Below, piece after piece: positions 44,749 to 52,560 of a DNA stretch of 64,000 bases. Numbering within the stretch: the first letter of the stretch is position 1; every line of letters starts with the position of its first letter. A model generated the notes under the pieces. It was not told the DNA's origin. It saw nothing but the letters and a program-made list of their open reading frames with translations, and did not search any database. A program made the translations under genes and the position numbers. The stretch is from Paenibacillus sp. RUD330. GTDB taxonomy: Bacteria > Bacillota > Bacilli > Paenibacillales > Paenibacillaceae. The stretch is taken from positions 5,500,369-5,564,368 of the forward strand of contig NZ_CP022655.2 of NCBI RefSeq assembly GCF_002243345.2, read 5' to 3'.

Positions 44749-45510
44749 TCAGTTCAGGAACAGCGTGGCGTTGCAGTACCTTCTCGACAGGGAATGGAAA
44801 TAGGCGGCTTGAACGGAGAACACGGCGATCAGCAGCAGATTGCCGAGCGCTTCGGCCTCCGCTTCATCCAGGCCGGACAAGCCGCTGATATAGCGGCTTG
44901 CCCCTTCCCTTGCCTTGGTCTCCAGGCTGCTCTCCATGCCGTTGCCGGCTGCGGTCTCCGAGGGAGCCGCATCAAGAATTTGATCTCCGTCGGCATCCAA
45001 TTCTTCAAATAGAGCAGAATAAGCCTGGTAAAAGTCCACGGGGCTGAGAAGGCTTTTCTCTCCTCCGCAGCCGAACAGCCGGCCCAGAAGCTTGCGGATG
45101 GATTCAAAGTCCAGACTGGCCTTCAAGTCATCGATAATGAATAGAAGCGCCGCCTGTTCGAGCGAGTACTTCTTGCCGGCTTTGGGCGATTCAAAGTACC
45201 GCTTGAAGTCCCGCTTGACCCAGTTCTGCATGGCCGTGATGGAGAGGCCCGCATATGGAATCAGCTGGCCGAGAGCCGCAGCCTCCTGGAGGGACATTCC
45301 CTTGAGTCCCTGTCCCTTCATTAGCTTCTCCAGAACGGCCGGCCAATCCGTGGACAGGAACGCCGGCAGTGCCCTGCCCGAGCTTACTTGCTTGCGATGG
45401 CCCTTTTTCCAGGCCTGCTGGACGATCTGAATCGGGGTGAGTTCGCCCTTCCCGTCCAGAGACATGAGCAGCGCCGCCATTTCGCTGCGCTTAAGCAGAA
45501 ATGATTCCAC
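44749..45510 (-). CDS. DUF1836 protein (putative HTH regulator)
   Basis: 253-residue DUF1836-family protein. After an N-terminal tail, the domain contains LPAFLSTDWPAVLEKLMKGQG, AAALGQLIPYAGLSITAMQNWVKRDF and KKYSLEQAALLFIIDDLK, which read like a MerR/XRE-type helix-turn-helix with dimer helix. An acidic linker and a C-terminal helical segment with several hydrophobic runs follow. Targets unknown. Monocistronic. Confidence 0.85.
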   Translation of the reverse strand: MESFLLKRSEMAALLMSLDGKGELTPIQIVQQAWKKGHRKQVSSGRALPAFLSTDWPAVLEKLMKGQGLKGMSLQEAAALGQLIPYAGLSITAMQNWVKRDFKRYFESPKAGKKYSLEQAALLFIIDDLKASLDFESIRKLLGRLFGCGGEKSLLSPVDFYQAYSALFEELDADGDQILDAAPSETAAGNGMESSLETKAREGASRYISGLSGLDEAEAEALGNLLLIAVFSVQAAYFHSLSRRYCNATLFLN

Positions 45511-45749
45511 TGCCGCTTTCCTCCCTTCGGATTCGTTATCCGATCATATGAACCTATCATAAAGCCCGCAAATAGGCCTGTAAAGGCAAGCGCGGGCATG
45601 AAAAGAGCTTATTTCTGCGTGACAAAGACCGCTAATGAGCTTATACCGTCCGGCAAGGCCTTTTCAAACAGTTGAAGTGAGATCCTCAAGTTCGTTATAC
45701 TGGTTCATAAGAACTTATTCTAAGATGAAAAGGATGTCGATGTACACGA

Positions 45750-47090
45750 ATGGACAGTATAGGCTTAAATTTGGCTTTGGTGGCTTTGCTTATCTTTTTG
45801 ACCGCCTTCTTTGTAGCAACGGAATTCGCCATTATCCGAATCCGCCCCAGCCGCGTCAACCAGCTGGTGCTTGAAGGCCGCAAAGGCGCCTTAGCCGTGC
45901 AGCGCGTTACCAGCAACCTGGACGGTTACCTGTCCGCCTGTCAGCTCGGTATCACCATTACCGCCCTCGGTCTTGGCTGGCTCGGCGAACCTACTGTAGA
46001 GGAGCTGCTGCATCCGCTATTCACTCGATTCGAACTGAATGAGAGAGTGAGTAGTCTACTGTCCTTCCTGATCGCTTTTGTCATCGTGACCTATCTTCAC
46101 GTGGTCGTCGGCGAGCTGGCCCCTAAATCCTGGGCGATCCAAAAAGCCGAATTCATCAGCTTTCTCGTTGCCAAGCCAATCATCCTGTTCCATAAAGTGC
46201 TCTACCCGTTCATCTGGGTGCTGAACGGCTCCGCCAACGGCCTGATCCGCCTGTTCGGCCTGCATCCCGCCAAGGAGCATGAGGATGCACACTCCGAAGA
46301 GGAAATTCAGATCATCCTGAGCGAAAGCCTCCAGAGCGGCAAGATCAACACGACCGAATACGGCTATGTCAGCCGGATCTTCGCTTTCGATGAGATGGTC
46401 GCCAGAGAGATCATGGTGCCGCGCACCGATATGGTCTGCCTGTTCACGAACCATACCCGCGAAGAGAACCTGGCTGTCATCCAGCGTGAACAATATACCC
46501 GATTCCCTGTCGCTACCGAGAGCAAGGACAACATCGTCGGCATGATCAACACGAAGCAGCTCTTCCTGACTTACCAGGAAGACAAGGAATTCAAGATGAA
46601 GGATCTCATTCATCCCGTCCTGTCGGTGCCGGAGAGCATCCCGGTCAAGCAGCTTCTGCAGCGCATGCAGCGCGACCGCGTCCATATCGCCATTCTTGTG
46701 GATGAGTACGGCGGCACATCCGGCCTCATCACGATCGAGGACATTCTGGAGGAGATCGTCGGCGAGATCCGCGATGAGTTCGATGAAGACGAGCGCCGCG
46801 AGATCGAGAAGCTTGAGGAGAACTGCTACCTGCTGGACGGCAAGGTTTCCCTCGATGAGCTTGGCCATATGGTCGGACACGACTTCAACGACGAAGACAC
46901 CGATACGATCGGAGGCTGGCTCTACGCCCGCATCCCTTCGCCGAAGCCCGGATTCCGGTACGAATTCGACAACATGACCTTCATCATTCGCGAAGCGACC
47001 AAGAACCGGATCCGCAAGGTCGAGATGATCATACGCGATTCGGCCGATGAATTCGAAGATACTCCTGAGCTTCACGATCAGGAAGACTGA
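45750..47090 (+). CDS. CNNM/CorC-type hemolysin-family membrane protein
   Basis: 446 residues. DUF21/CNNM membrane domain (three to four helices, ~5-195, with FFVATEFAIIRIRPSR and SACQLGITITALGLGWLGEP), then a CBS pair (~215-340, REIMVPRTDMVC, VHIAILVDEYGGTSGLITIEDILEEIVGEI) and a CorC_HlyC domain (LDGKVSLDELGHMVGHDFNDEDTDTIGGWL). The family exports or buffers Mg2+ or other cations; the term hemolysin is historical. The ATG at 45750 has only a weak ribosome site. Strong terminator right after. Confidence 0.93.
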   Translation: MDSIGLNLALVALLIFLTAFFVATEFAIIRIRPSRVNQLVLEGRKGALAVQRVTSNLDGYLSACQLGITITALGLGWLGEPTVEELLHPLFTRFELNERVSSLLSFLIAFVIVTYLHVVVGELAPKSWAIQKAEFISFLVAKPIILFHKVLYPFIWVLNGSANGLIRLFGLHPAKEHEDAHSEEEIQIILSESLQSGKINTTEYGYVSRIFAFDEMVAREIMVPRTDMVCLFTNHTREENLAVIQREQYTRFPVATESKDNIVGMINTKQLFLTYQEDKEFKMKDLIHPVLSVPESIPVKQLLQRMQRDRVHIAILVDEYGGTSGLITIEDILEEIVGEIRDEFDEDERREIEKLEENCYLLDGKVSLDELGHMVGHDFNDEDTDTIGGWLYARIPSPKPGFRYEFDNMTFIIREATKNRIRKVEMIIRDSADEFEDTPELHDQED

Positions 47091-47099
47091 TCCCGCTTC

Positions 47100-47130
47100 A
47101 GCCCTGCTCTTATGAGCGGGGCTTTTTTTT
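47100..47130 (+). terminator. Terminator of the CNNM gene
   Basis: Stem AGCCCTGCTC (47100-47109) with GAGCGGGGCT (47114-47123) followed by eight T, ten bases after the stop. Confidence 0.9.
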
Positions 47131-47157
47131 GCATGCCGAAGCGGCTGTCCAGGCAAA

Positions 47158-47193
47158 CTAAAAACAGCCCCTCCGGAAATCCGGAAGAGCTGT
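47158..47193 (-). terminator. Terminator of the rpsF-ssb-rpsR operon
   Basis: 13-bp stem (47164-47176 with 47181-47193, including G-U pairs) around AAAT, reading into TTTT on the minus strand, 12 bases after rpsR. Confidence 0.85.
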
Positions 47194-47205
47194 TGTCGCA
47201 ACGGC

Positions 47206-47484
47206 TTAGTTGTCCGTCGTATATGGCAGCAGTGCAACTTGACGCGAACGCTTGATAGCGGTCGTCAGGGCGCGCTGGTATTTCGCGCTGGTGCCCGTTA
47301 CACGGCGTGGCAGAATTTTGCCGCGCTCGCTGATGAATTTCTTGAGCAGATCCGTGTCCTTGTAATCAATGTGCTTGATTTTGTTCACGGTGAAGTAGCA
47401 GACTTTACGGCGCTTGTTACGGCCGCCTTTGCGGAATTTGCGTTCTGGACGCTCGCCGCCGTCTTCTCTTTGCTTGAATCCCAT
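47206..47484 (-). CDS. rpsR: 30S ribosomal protein S18
   Basis: 92 residues. The S18 core [38 protein letters not shown] is unmistakable. The N-terminus is a longer basic tail ([26 protein letters not shown]). S18 binds S6 in the platform of the 30S subunit, and both genes share this operon with ssb between them. Confidence 0.97.
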   Translation of the reverse strand: MGFKQREDGGERPERKFRKGGRNKRRKVCYFTVNKIKHIDYKDTDLLKKFISERGKILPRRVTGTSAKYQRALTTAIKRSRQVALLPYTTDN

Positions 47485-47504
47485 GGTTTATCCGTCCTTT
47501 CTAG

Positions 47505-48080
47505 TTAGAATGGCAAATCATCTTCGGAGATGTCGATGGGGCGTCCGTCATCCGAGAATGGATCCCGGTTTCCCTGAGAACCTCCACCACCGCCGCGATT
47601 GCCCCCGTAGGAACCTCCGCCTTGGTTGCCGCCGCTCGACTGGCCGCCGCCGTATCCGCCACCGCTGCTGCCGCTTCCGCCGCCATTGCCGCTTCCACCG
47701 CTGTAGCCGCCGCTTCCTCCTGCATTGTACGAGCCTTCTTCACGCGAACCGCCATCGCGGTTACCGGATTCAAGGAAACGGACATTGTCGGCAATAATCT
47801 CCGTCACATAGACGCGCTTGCCTTCATTGTTCTCGTAGTTCCTTACCTGCATCCGGCCTTCAACCGCCGTCAGACGGCCTTTGCGCAGATAGTTGGCGCA
47901 CGTCTCGGCAAGCTGCCTCCACGTGACAATCGGAATGAAATCGGCTTCGCGTTCCCCGGACTGGCTGTTGAAGGGCCGGTCTACCGCCAGCGTGAATTGC
48001 GTTACCGCAACGCCGGATGGGGTATAGCGAAGTTCTGGATCTTTGGTCAATCTGCCAATCAGAATGACACGGTTCAACAT
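47505..48080 (-). CDS. ssb: Single-stranded DNA-binding protein
   Basis: 191 residues. OB-fold domain ([33 protein letters not shown]... to ~110), a long Gly/Ser/Asn-rich linker (~115-175) and the acidic protein-interaction tip DISEDDLPF. It coats ssDNA and recruits repair and replication proteins through this tip. Lies between rpsF and rpsR as in other Firmicutes. Confidence 0.98.
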   Translation of the reverse strand: MLNRVILIGRLTKDPELRYTPSGVAVTQFTLAVDRPFNSQSGEREADFIPIVTWRQLAETCANYLRKGRLTAVEGRMQVRNYENNEGKRVYVTEIIADNVRFLESGNRDGGSREEGSYNAGGSGGYSGGSGNGGGSGSSGGGYGGGQSSGGNQGGGSYGGNRGGGGGSQGNRDPFSDDGRPIDISEDDLPF

Positions 48081-48113
48081 CGTACCCGCCTCCCAAGTTC
48101 GAACAATCTTGGC

Positions 48114-48398
48114 TTACGCTACGTCTTTGACGATCAGGTAACGGATAACATCATCCGTGATTTTGATGACGCGATCCAGCTCGTTGATCACTTCGTTGGT
48201 TCCGTTGAAGTGGACGAGAACGTAGATACCGTCACGAATCTTGTTGATCTCATACGCAAGACGGCGCTTGCCGAGAACATCGGACTTGGTAACTTCTCCG
48301 CCATTGTTGATGATGCCATTGAACTTTTCGACGAGAGCTTGAACAGTTTCTTGCTCCGCCTCTGGACGAATGATGTACATCACTTCGTATTTGCGCAC
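48114..48398 (-). CDS. rpsF: 30S ribosomal protein S6
   Basis: 94 residues, with MRKYEVMYIIRPEAEQETVQ, the LAYEINKIRDGIYVLVHF strand and IKITDDVIRYLIV end typical of S6. GTG start with GGAGGTGA six bases upstream. First gene of rpsF-ssb-rpsR, with a strong promoter ~100 bases upstream and a structured leader. Confidence 0.97.
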   Translation of the reverse strand: MRKYEVMYIIRPEAEQETVQALVEKFNGIINNGGEVTKSDVLGKRRLAYEINKIRDGIYVLVHFNGTNEVINELDRVIKITDDVIRYLIVKDVA

Positions 48399-48490
48399 TT
48401 TGATTCACCTCCTCTTGGACTAAGCGGCCCTTTCTGCCTGAGCATAAGAGCAAGGAGCGAGAGACTTAACTCTAACTCGCATACCCACCT
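48399..48490 (-). promoter_or_regulatory. rpsF 5' leader, possible S6:S18 autoregulatory element
   Basis: The leader contains a GCGAG...CTCGC stem and a downstream GGGCCGCTTAGTCC segment just before the ribosome site. In many bacteria the rpsF leader binds the S6:S18 complex through a motif with an exposed CCG. The CCG and a nearby stem are visible, but I could not fold the full motif by eye. Confidence 0.35.
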
Positions 48491-48519
48491 ACTATATCAG
48501 AACAGCTTGTACGATGCAA
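48491..48519 (-). promoter_or_regulatory. Sigma-A promoter of rpsF-ssb-rpsR
   Basis: Minus strand TTGCAT (48519-48514), 17 bases, then TATAGT (48496-48491) preceded by TGA, giving an extended -10. Confidence 0.65.
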
Positions 48520-48772
48520 GCCGAGCGGAGGCTGCTTCCAGATTTTGAACGTCGCTCGACATCATCCGCACGTACGATTCGAATGGCGTTTTTCTGCCGC
48601 CCGAAGCCCCTCGCCACGGTCCAGAAAAAGACGGAACAAGCCCTTCTACCCCCTATCCATGCGAATAATTGCCGCTGATGATTCGCTCCCGGGAAGCCGA
48701 AACTATAAGTCCGGCGCGTCATGTCCGCAGCGGGCACGACGGCCGGAAAATCCGCGGACGAGGTGAATCGTA

Positions 48773-48958
48773 ATGGGCGAACGCACCAAGTTTGAACAAG
48801 GCTTCAAGGCTCCGAACGACGGATGGTATATGGAGGCAGGCGAAGACTCCTTCCACATGGGGATCTCCCATCCCAAGAAGATCTCGCTCAAGAAGGGGCA
48901 GCATTTCCCGAAGACCTCGAACCACAACCGGGTCTGGGTGAAAATGCCGAAGGTCTGA
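48773..48958 (+). CDS. YjzC-like small protein
   Basis: 61 residues: MGERTKFEQGFKAPNDGWYM ... HPKKISLKKGQHFPKTSNHNRVWVKMPKV. The pattern of a GxKAPNxGxY start and a TSNHNRVW end matches the B. subtilis YjzC family. GAGGTGAAT lies upstream of the ATG at proper spacing. Function unknown. Confidence 0.85.
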   Translation: MGERTKFEQGFKAPNDGWYMEAGEDSFHMGISHPKKISLKKGQHFPKTSNHNRVWVKMPKV

Positions 48959-49310
48959 TTTTATTTTCTGTTGAGGCGAATAAGGCGTCCGGCCACCGCT
49001 CATACTATCCTTGACGGCGCGACAAGATGAGGGTGTGGTTCCGTTGGCCGTAAAAAGCGCAAGGACACTGCAGGGAAAGCACGTACATGAACGCAGAGAA
49101 GCGAGGGGTTGTGCCAAAGACATTCGTCTGCAGGGACATCGCCGCAGCAGGCAGGGAAGTCGCTAGACATCCATAGCCGGGCGGCATTCCGGATTTCGAT
49201 GAGGGAAGTGCAGCTTGAATTGCGAACTCCATTAAGCGCCGTCGGAAGAGGACCCGCAAGGGTCCTCTTTTCCGTATCTGCAAGGCGGTCCGGCAGACAA
49301 AAAAGACGCA
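48959..49310. other. Gene-free stretch between the YjzC-like gene and tRNA-Ser
   Basis: ~350 bases with no supported gene. It contains a plus-strand terminator at 49246-49273, probably for the YjzC-like transcript. The ychF gene often found in this neighbourhood is not here. Confidence 0.5.
49246..49273 (+). terminator. Plus-strand terminator
   Basis: Perfect 10-bp stem AAGAGGACCC (49246-49255) with GGGTCCTCTT (49260-49269), loop GCAA, then T-run. It is ~290 bases after the nearest plus-strand gene. Confidence 0.75.
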
Positions 49311-49336
49311 AAAAAGCGGCTCTTGGAAAGAGCCGC
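49311..49336 (-). terminator. Terminator of tRNA-Ser
   Basis: Minus-strand stem GCGGCTCTT/AAGAGCCGC (49336-49316) followed by TTTTTT, 17 bases after the tRNA 3' end. Confidence 0.85.
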
Positions 49337-49353
49337 GTTAGATGCAAATGTTA

Positions 49354-49444
49354 TGGCGGAGAGGGTGGGATTCGAACCCACGCACGCCTTGCGACGCCTA
49401 ACTGATTTCGAGTCAGCCCCCTTGGGCCACTTGGGTACCTCTCC
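49354..49444 (-). tRNA. tRNA-Ser (anticodon CGA)
   Basis: 91 bases including an encoded CCA. Acceptor arms GGAGAGG/CCTCTCC, anticodon arm CTGA-CTCGAAA-TCAG with anticodon CGA, a long variable arm typical of class II tRNAs, and T arm GTGGGTTCGAATCCCAC. Reads UCG codons. Followed by its own terminator. Confidence 0.97.
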
Positions 49445-49588
49445 GCAAGCAAAAATTATCATACCATAGCTGGTCTCTTGTACGCAAGAGCAGATGAAAA
49501 GTCTGACAATTCGCTTTGAGCCGAGCCCACGCTGCCTCTAAGGCCGAGCTATTTTTGCTCCCCGCTTGCGCTCCCGTTCGTCCAGCGC

Positions 49589-49819
49589 TCAGGAAGCCGA
49601 TCCGCTCTCCCCTTGCTTGTCCTCCGGCGCAGCGGAACGAAGCACCTTCTTCATGTTCTTCTCGAACTTCGCCCGGGGGATCAGGACGCTGTGCTTGCAT
49701 CCGGTGCACTTGATGCGGATATCCATTCCCATCCGAATGATCTCCATTTCATTCGTTCCGCATGGATGCGGCTTCTTCATCAGCACGACATCGCCAAGCT
49801 CGAATTGCTTGCGTTCCAT
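49589..49819 (-). CDS. yyzM: DUF951 protein (YyzM-like)
   Basis: 76 residues: FELGDVVLMKKPHPCGTNEMEIIRMGMDIRIKCTGCKHSVLIPRAKFEK. The conserved KKPHPCG and CxxC of DUF951 are present, likely a small zinc-binding or nucleic-acid-binding protein. The C-terminal ~15 residues are polar. It follows mscS on the same strand after 86 bases, as in related genomes. Confidence 0.92.
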   Translation of the reverse strand: MERKQFELGDVVLMKKPHPCGTNEMEIIRMGMDIRIKCTGCKHSVLIPRAKFEKNMKKVLRSAAPEDKQGESGSAS

Positions 49820-49905
49820 CGCTTCATTCCCCCTTCAGCGCTTGATCACTGCTGAGGCGGCCGCCCCAGCGATAATTTCCCTTCATCTTAACATGGTCTG
49901 TGAGA

Positions 49906-50817
49906 TCAGGCCAGCGCATCTTGCTGCTCGTCCTCACGCTCCCGCAGCAAGCGCTGCAAGTCCATATTGATCTGCCTGGTCACGGAAGCCTCCGTGTTCG
50001 GCATGCATTCCGCCACGATTCGCAGCTTGTACTCCGCCGTCGTCATGGAGGATATGCCGAGCAGCTCCGGCGGCTTGACGAGGTTGGCGTTCTCCATGGC
50101 GGCAAGCATGTCCTTGACCAAGGTCGCCGTCTCATCCAGCCTGTCCTCGTTAGGCATGTCCACATCGATAACCGCGAGCGAGTTGTTCCTCGAATAGTTC
50201 GTCACCTGCGCGATCGTTCCGTTCGGAATGATATGGACTTCGCCGGTCCAGCTCTTCAGCCTCGTCGTGCGGAGGCCGATCAGCTCCACGGTGCCTTTAT
50301 AGGTTCCCGTCTGAATGATGTCTCCAACGGCGAACTGATCCTCCAGGATGATGAAGAAGCCGGTGATGACGTCCTTCACCAGACTCTGCGCGCCGAAGCC
50401 GATGGCCAGGCCGAGCACGCCCGCGCCGGCGAGCAGCGGGCCGATCTGGATGCCGACCAAGGGCAGCACAAGCATCGCCGTAATGAAATACACTACATAC
50501 GAAGCGACATTCTTCATCAGCCGGCCGACCGTGACGACGCGGCGCGTCTGCAGCGGCACTTTGGATTCCCGCTCCAGGATCCGGTCGATCGATTTGTTGA
50601 CGATCAAGATGATCAGCCGGCCGATCAGCAGGATCAAGGCGATCTTGATCAGGACAATGCCCGAGTCGACCCAGAATGTCGAGGAGAACTGCTCCTTCAT
50701 CGCAGAGAGGAACTCGTTCGTTTTTTCTGCCGCTTGATCGGCCGCAGAGGCGAGGGTTCCTTCATTGTCGGGACTTGCCGCATTTTCCACCGCTGCGTTC
50801 GTCAAATAGGGGTTCAT
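49906..50817 (-). CDS. MscS-family mechanosensitive ion channel
   Basis: 303-residue small-conductance channel that releases solutes on osmotic downshock. Three membrane helices (~45-150); the pore-lining helix is GPLLAGAGVLGLAIGFGAQSLVKDVITGFFIILEDQF, then the beta domain with GTVELIGLRTTRLKSWTGEVHIIPNG. ATG at 50817 has AAGGAGAGG eight bases upstream; upstream in-frame codons lack a ribosome site. In B. subtilis a similar gene lies in this region. Confidence 0.95.
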   Translation of the reverse strand: MNPYLTNAAVENAASPDNEGTLASAADQAAEKTNEFLSAMKEQFSSTFWVDSGIVLIKIALILLIGRLIILIVNKSIDRILERESKVPLQTRRVVTVGRLMKNVASYVVYFITAMLVLPLVGIQIGPLLAGAGVLGLAIGFGAQSLVKDVITGFFIILEDQFAVGDIIQTGTYKGTVELIGLRTTRLKSWTGEVHIIPNGTIAQVTNYSRNNSLAVIDVDMPNEDRLDETATLVKDMLAAMENANLVKPPELLGISSMTTAEYKLRIVAECMPNTEASVTRQINMDLQRLLREREDEQQDALA

Positions 50818-51087
50818 CTTAACCTCTCCTTTCACCCGGCCAAGACGGCAGCCGCCTTGGCCGGGCATGTCGATGCAAAGGGACAAGGCGCCCCGGTAAG
50901 GGCGCCTCGCAATGATTCCGTCGATCGATTGCAGCGCATCCATCCTCGACGGGCCGACTTGCGCCGGCCCGTCCGCCGCCGGCAAGCAGCCACCCGCCCC
51001 TCCAGGCTGGACGGTCCGTTGATGAGGCCGCCTGGCCTGAGGCAGCGGCTTAGGGCCGCCGGGCTCGCTGAGCTGCGGACAGCGCGC

Positions 51088-51327
51088 CTATTCCCGCACC
51101 TCGTCGTAGCCGTCCTCCGTCTGGCGGAAGATGCCCCGGATGTCGACGGACTGCTCGGCGATGATCTTGCGCACCTGCCCCAGCTCCCCATCGGGAAAAT
51201 CGATGGATAGCGCGCAGCCGGCGGTAATCTGCTTGGGCGTCGGGCGAATATCGATTTCGATTTCTGCGTACTCCAGCAACATTTCGGTCCGCAGCGCCTG
51301 CTGCGTGGAATCGAAGGCGATCAGCAT
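51088..51327 (-). CDS. DUF3343 protein (putative S/Se carrier)
   Basis: 79 residues: MLIAFDSTQQALRTEMLLEYAEIEIDIRPTPKQITAGCALSIDFP. This is the DUF3343 pattern with the conserved CAL motif Cys. ATG at 51327 has AAGGAG 12 bases upstream; a TTG 13 codons earlier is possible. DUF3343 proteins are often encoded with a TIGR01977-type cysteine desulfurase and are thought to carry sulfur or selenium. Such a desulfurase gene lies 1.2 kb away. Confidence 0.85.
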   Translation of the reverse strand: MLIAFDSTQQALRTEMLLEYAEIEIDIRPTPKQITAGCALSIDFPDGELGQVRKIIAEQSVDIRGIFRQTEDGYDEVRE

Positions 51328-51408
51328 GAATTCGCTAGGCTCCTTACCTTTCCTCTCCGGAGGCAAGCTCCGCTACCGGAGCTTGCGCAGATCGGATAGA
51401 TGGTACAA

Positions 51409-51438
51409 GTATAAATCCGTTCTCTCTACCATATACTA
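51409..51438 (+). promoter_or_regulatory. Forespore (sigma-G/F-like) promoter of yyaC
   Basis: GTATA (51409-51413), 18-base spacer, TATACTA (51432-51438). This fits the sigma-G pattern GHATR-N18-CATNHTA with one mismatch. It lies 34 bases before the yyaC start; the B. subtilis homologue is a forespore gene. Confidence 0.5.
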
Positions 51439-51472
51439 GCTAGTAACAATTCATTATTGCGGAGGGGATTCT

Positions 51473-52063
51473 ATGAAACGACCTGTGATGAGAGAGCTGC
51501 CGCTGAAAGTGCCCCACACCGAGTCCGATGCTGCCGAGCAGCTTGCCGGGCGTCTTCATCTGCATCTCCAGCCTGTTCCGCTTGACCGCCGAATCGTCGT
51601 CGTATGCATCGGGACGGACCGTTCCACGGGAGATGCCCTCGGACCGCTCATCGGCACTCAGCTGGCCAAGAACCGCAGCCCTCATTTCGAGCTGTTCGGC
51701 ACGTTGGACGAGCCCGTTCACGCGATGAATCTCGAGGAGACGATGCTTGAGATCAACCGCAAGGTGTCCAAGCCCTTCATCATCGGCATCGATGCCTGTC
51801 TAGGCCAGCTGTCCAGCGTAGGCTGCATCCAGCTCGGACCCGGCCCTGTCCGTCCCGGCGCCGGCGTGAACAAGGATCTGCCGCCTGTAGGCGATATTCA
51901 CATGACCGGAATCGTCAACGTAGGCGGATTCATGGAATATTTCGTCCTGCAAAACACACGCCTGAATCTCGTCATGCGGATGGCCGACATGATGTCGGAC
52001 GTCCTTCATCACACGATCGGCAGCGTCCGAGCCTATTCTATTCACGCTGCAACGCAAGACTGA
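51473..52063 (+). CDS. yyaC: Spore protein YyaC (protease-like fold)
   Basis: 196 residues of the YyaC family, related in fold to hydrogenase-maturation and GPR-type proteases. Motifs include VVVCIGTDRSTGDALGPLIGTQL, GTLDEPVHAMNLEE, IIGIDACLG and GVNKDLPPVGDIHMTGIVNVGGFMEY. GGAGGGG lies upstream of the ATG. A forespore-type promoter precedes it. The last 26 bases overlap the convergent DUF4446 gene. Confidence 0.94.
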   Translation: MKRPVMRELPLKVPHTESDAAEQLAGRLHLHLQPVPLDRRIVVVCIGTDRSTGDALGPLIGTQLAKNRSPHFELFGTLDEPVHAMNLEETMLEINRKVSKPFIIGIDACLGQLSSVGCIQLGPGPVRPGAGVNKDLPPVGDIHMTGIVNVGGFMEYFVLQNTRLNLVMRMADMMSDVLHHTIGSVRAYSIHAATQD

Positions 52064-52544
52064 TCGCCTTTTGCTCTTCTTCCGTAAGCGCATAGGCCGA
52101 GCTGCCCTGCTGCAAGGGCTTGGCGTACATATACGTCTCGTCCCGGCCATGCAGCCCGGTCAGCACGACACCGCTGCTGTCCTCGTTGACAATGGCCACC
52201 GAGAAGCTCATGTCGCTTCCCTGGTTGGAGAACGCGTTGTAGCGGAACACGCCGATCTTTCCCTTCGTGTCCTTGAGCAGATGTCCGAACTCCGCCAGCT
52301 GCTGGCCGTAGCCCTGCAGCCGATCCTGCTGCTCGTCGAGAGACAGCCGGAGGCCGACGATGACATCTTCCAGACTCGTGACGCCCGTTTGGCCCATGAC
52401 TTGAACATACTGCCGCCTCAGCTTCGACAGCCTTCTGCCCACAACCGCGATCCAGATGAAAAGCAGCACGACGACAACAGCAAGCAGTCCGATAGCAACT
52501 CCGTAATACGGCGCCTCCATCCATGCATCCATCCATTCATTCAT
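52038..52544 (-). CDS. DUF4446 membrane-anchored protein
   Basis: 168 residues. One N-terminal helix (~13-35), then a coiled-coil segment (SLDEQQDRLQGYGQQLAEFGHLLKD) and a small domain with KGKIGVFRYNAFSNQGSDMSFSVAIVNEDSSGVVLTGLHGRDETYMYAKPL. This is the DUF4446 signature. It is encoded between the desulfurase and yyaC as in other Paenibacillus-type genomes. Function unknown. Confidence 0.92.
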   Translation of the reverse strand: MNEWMDAWMEAPYYGVAIGLLAVVVVLLFIWIAVVGRRLSKLRRQYVQVMGQTGVTSLEDVIVGLRLSLDEQQDRLQGYGQQLAEFGHLLKDTKGKIGVFRYNAFSNQGSDMSFSVAIVNEDSSGVVLTGLHGRDETYMYAKPLQQGSSAYALTEEEQKAISLALQRE

Positions 52545-52560
52545 CTTTCCCTTAGCTCTC

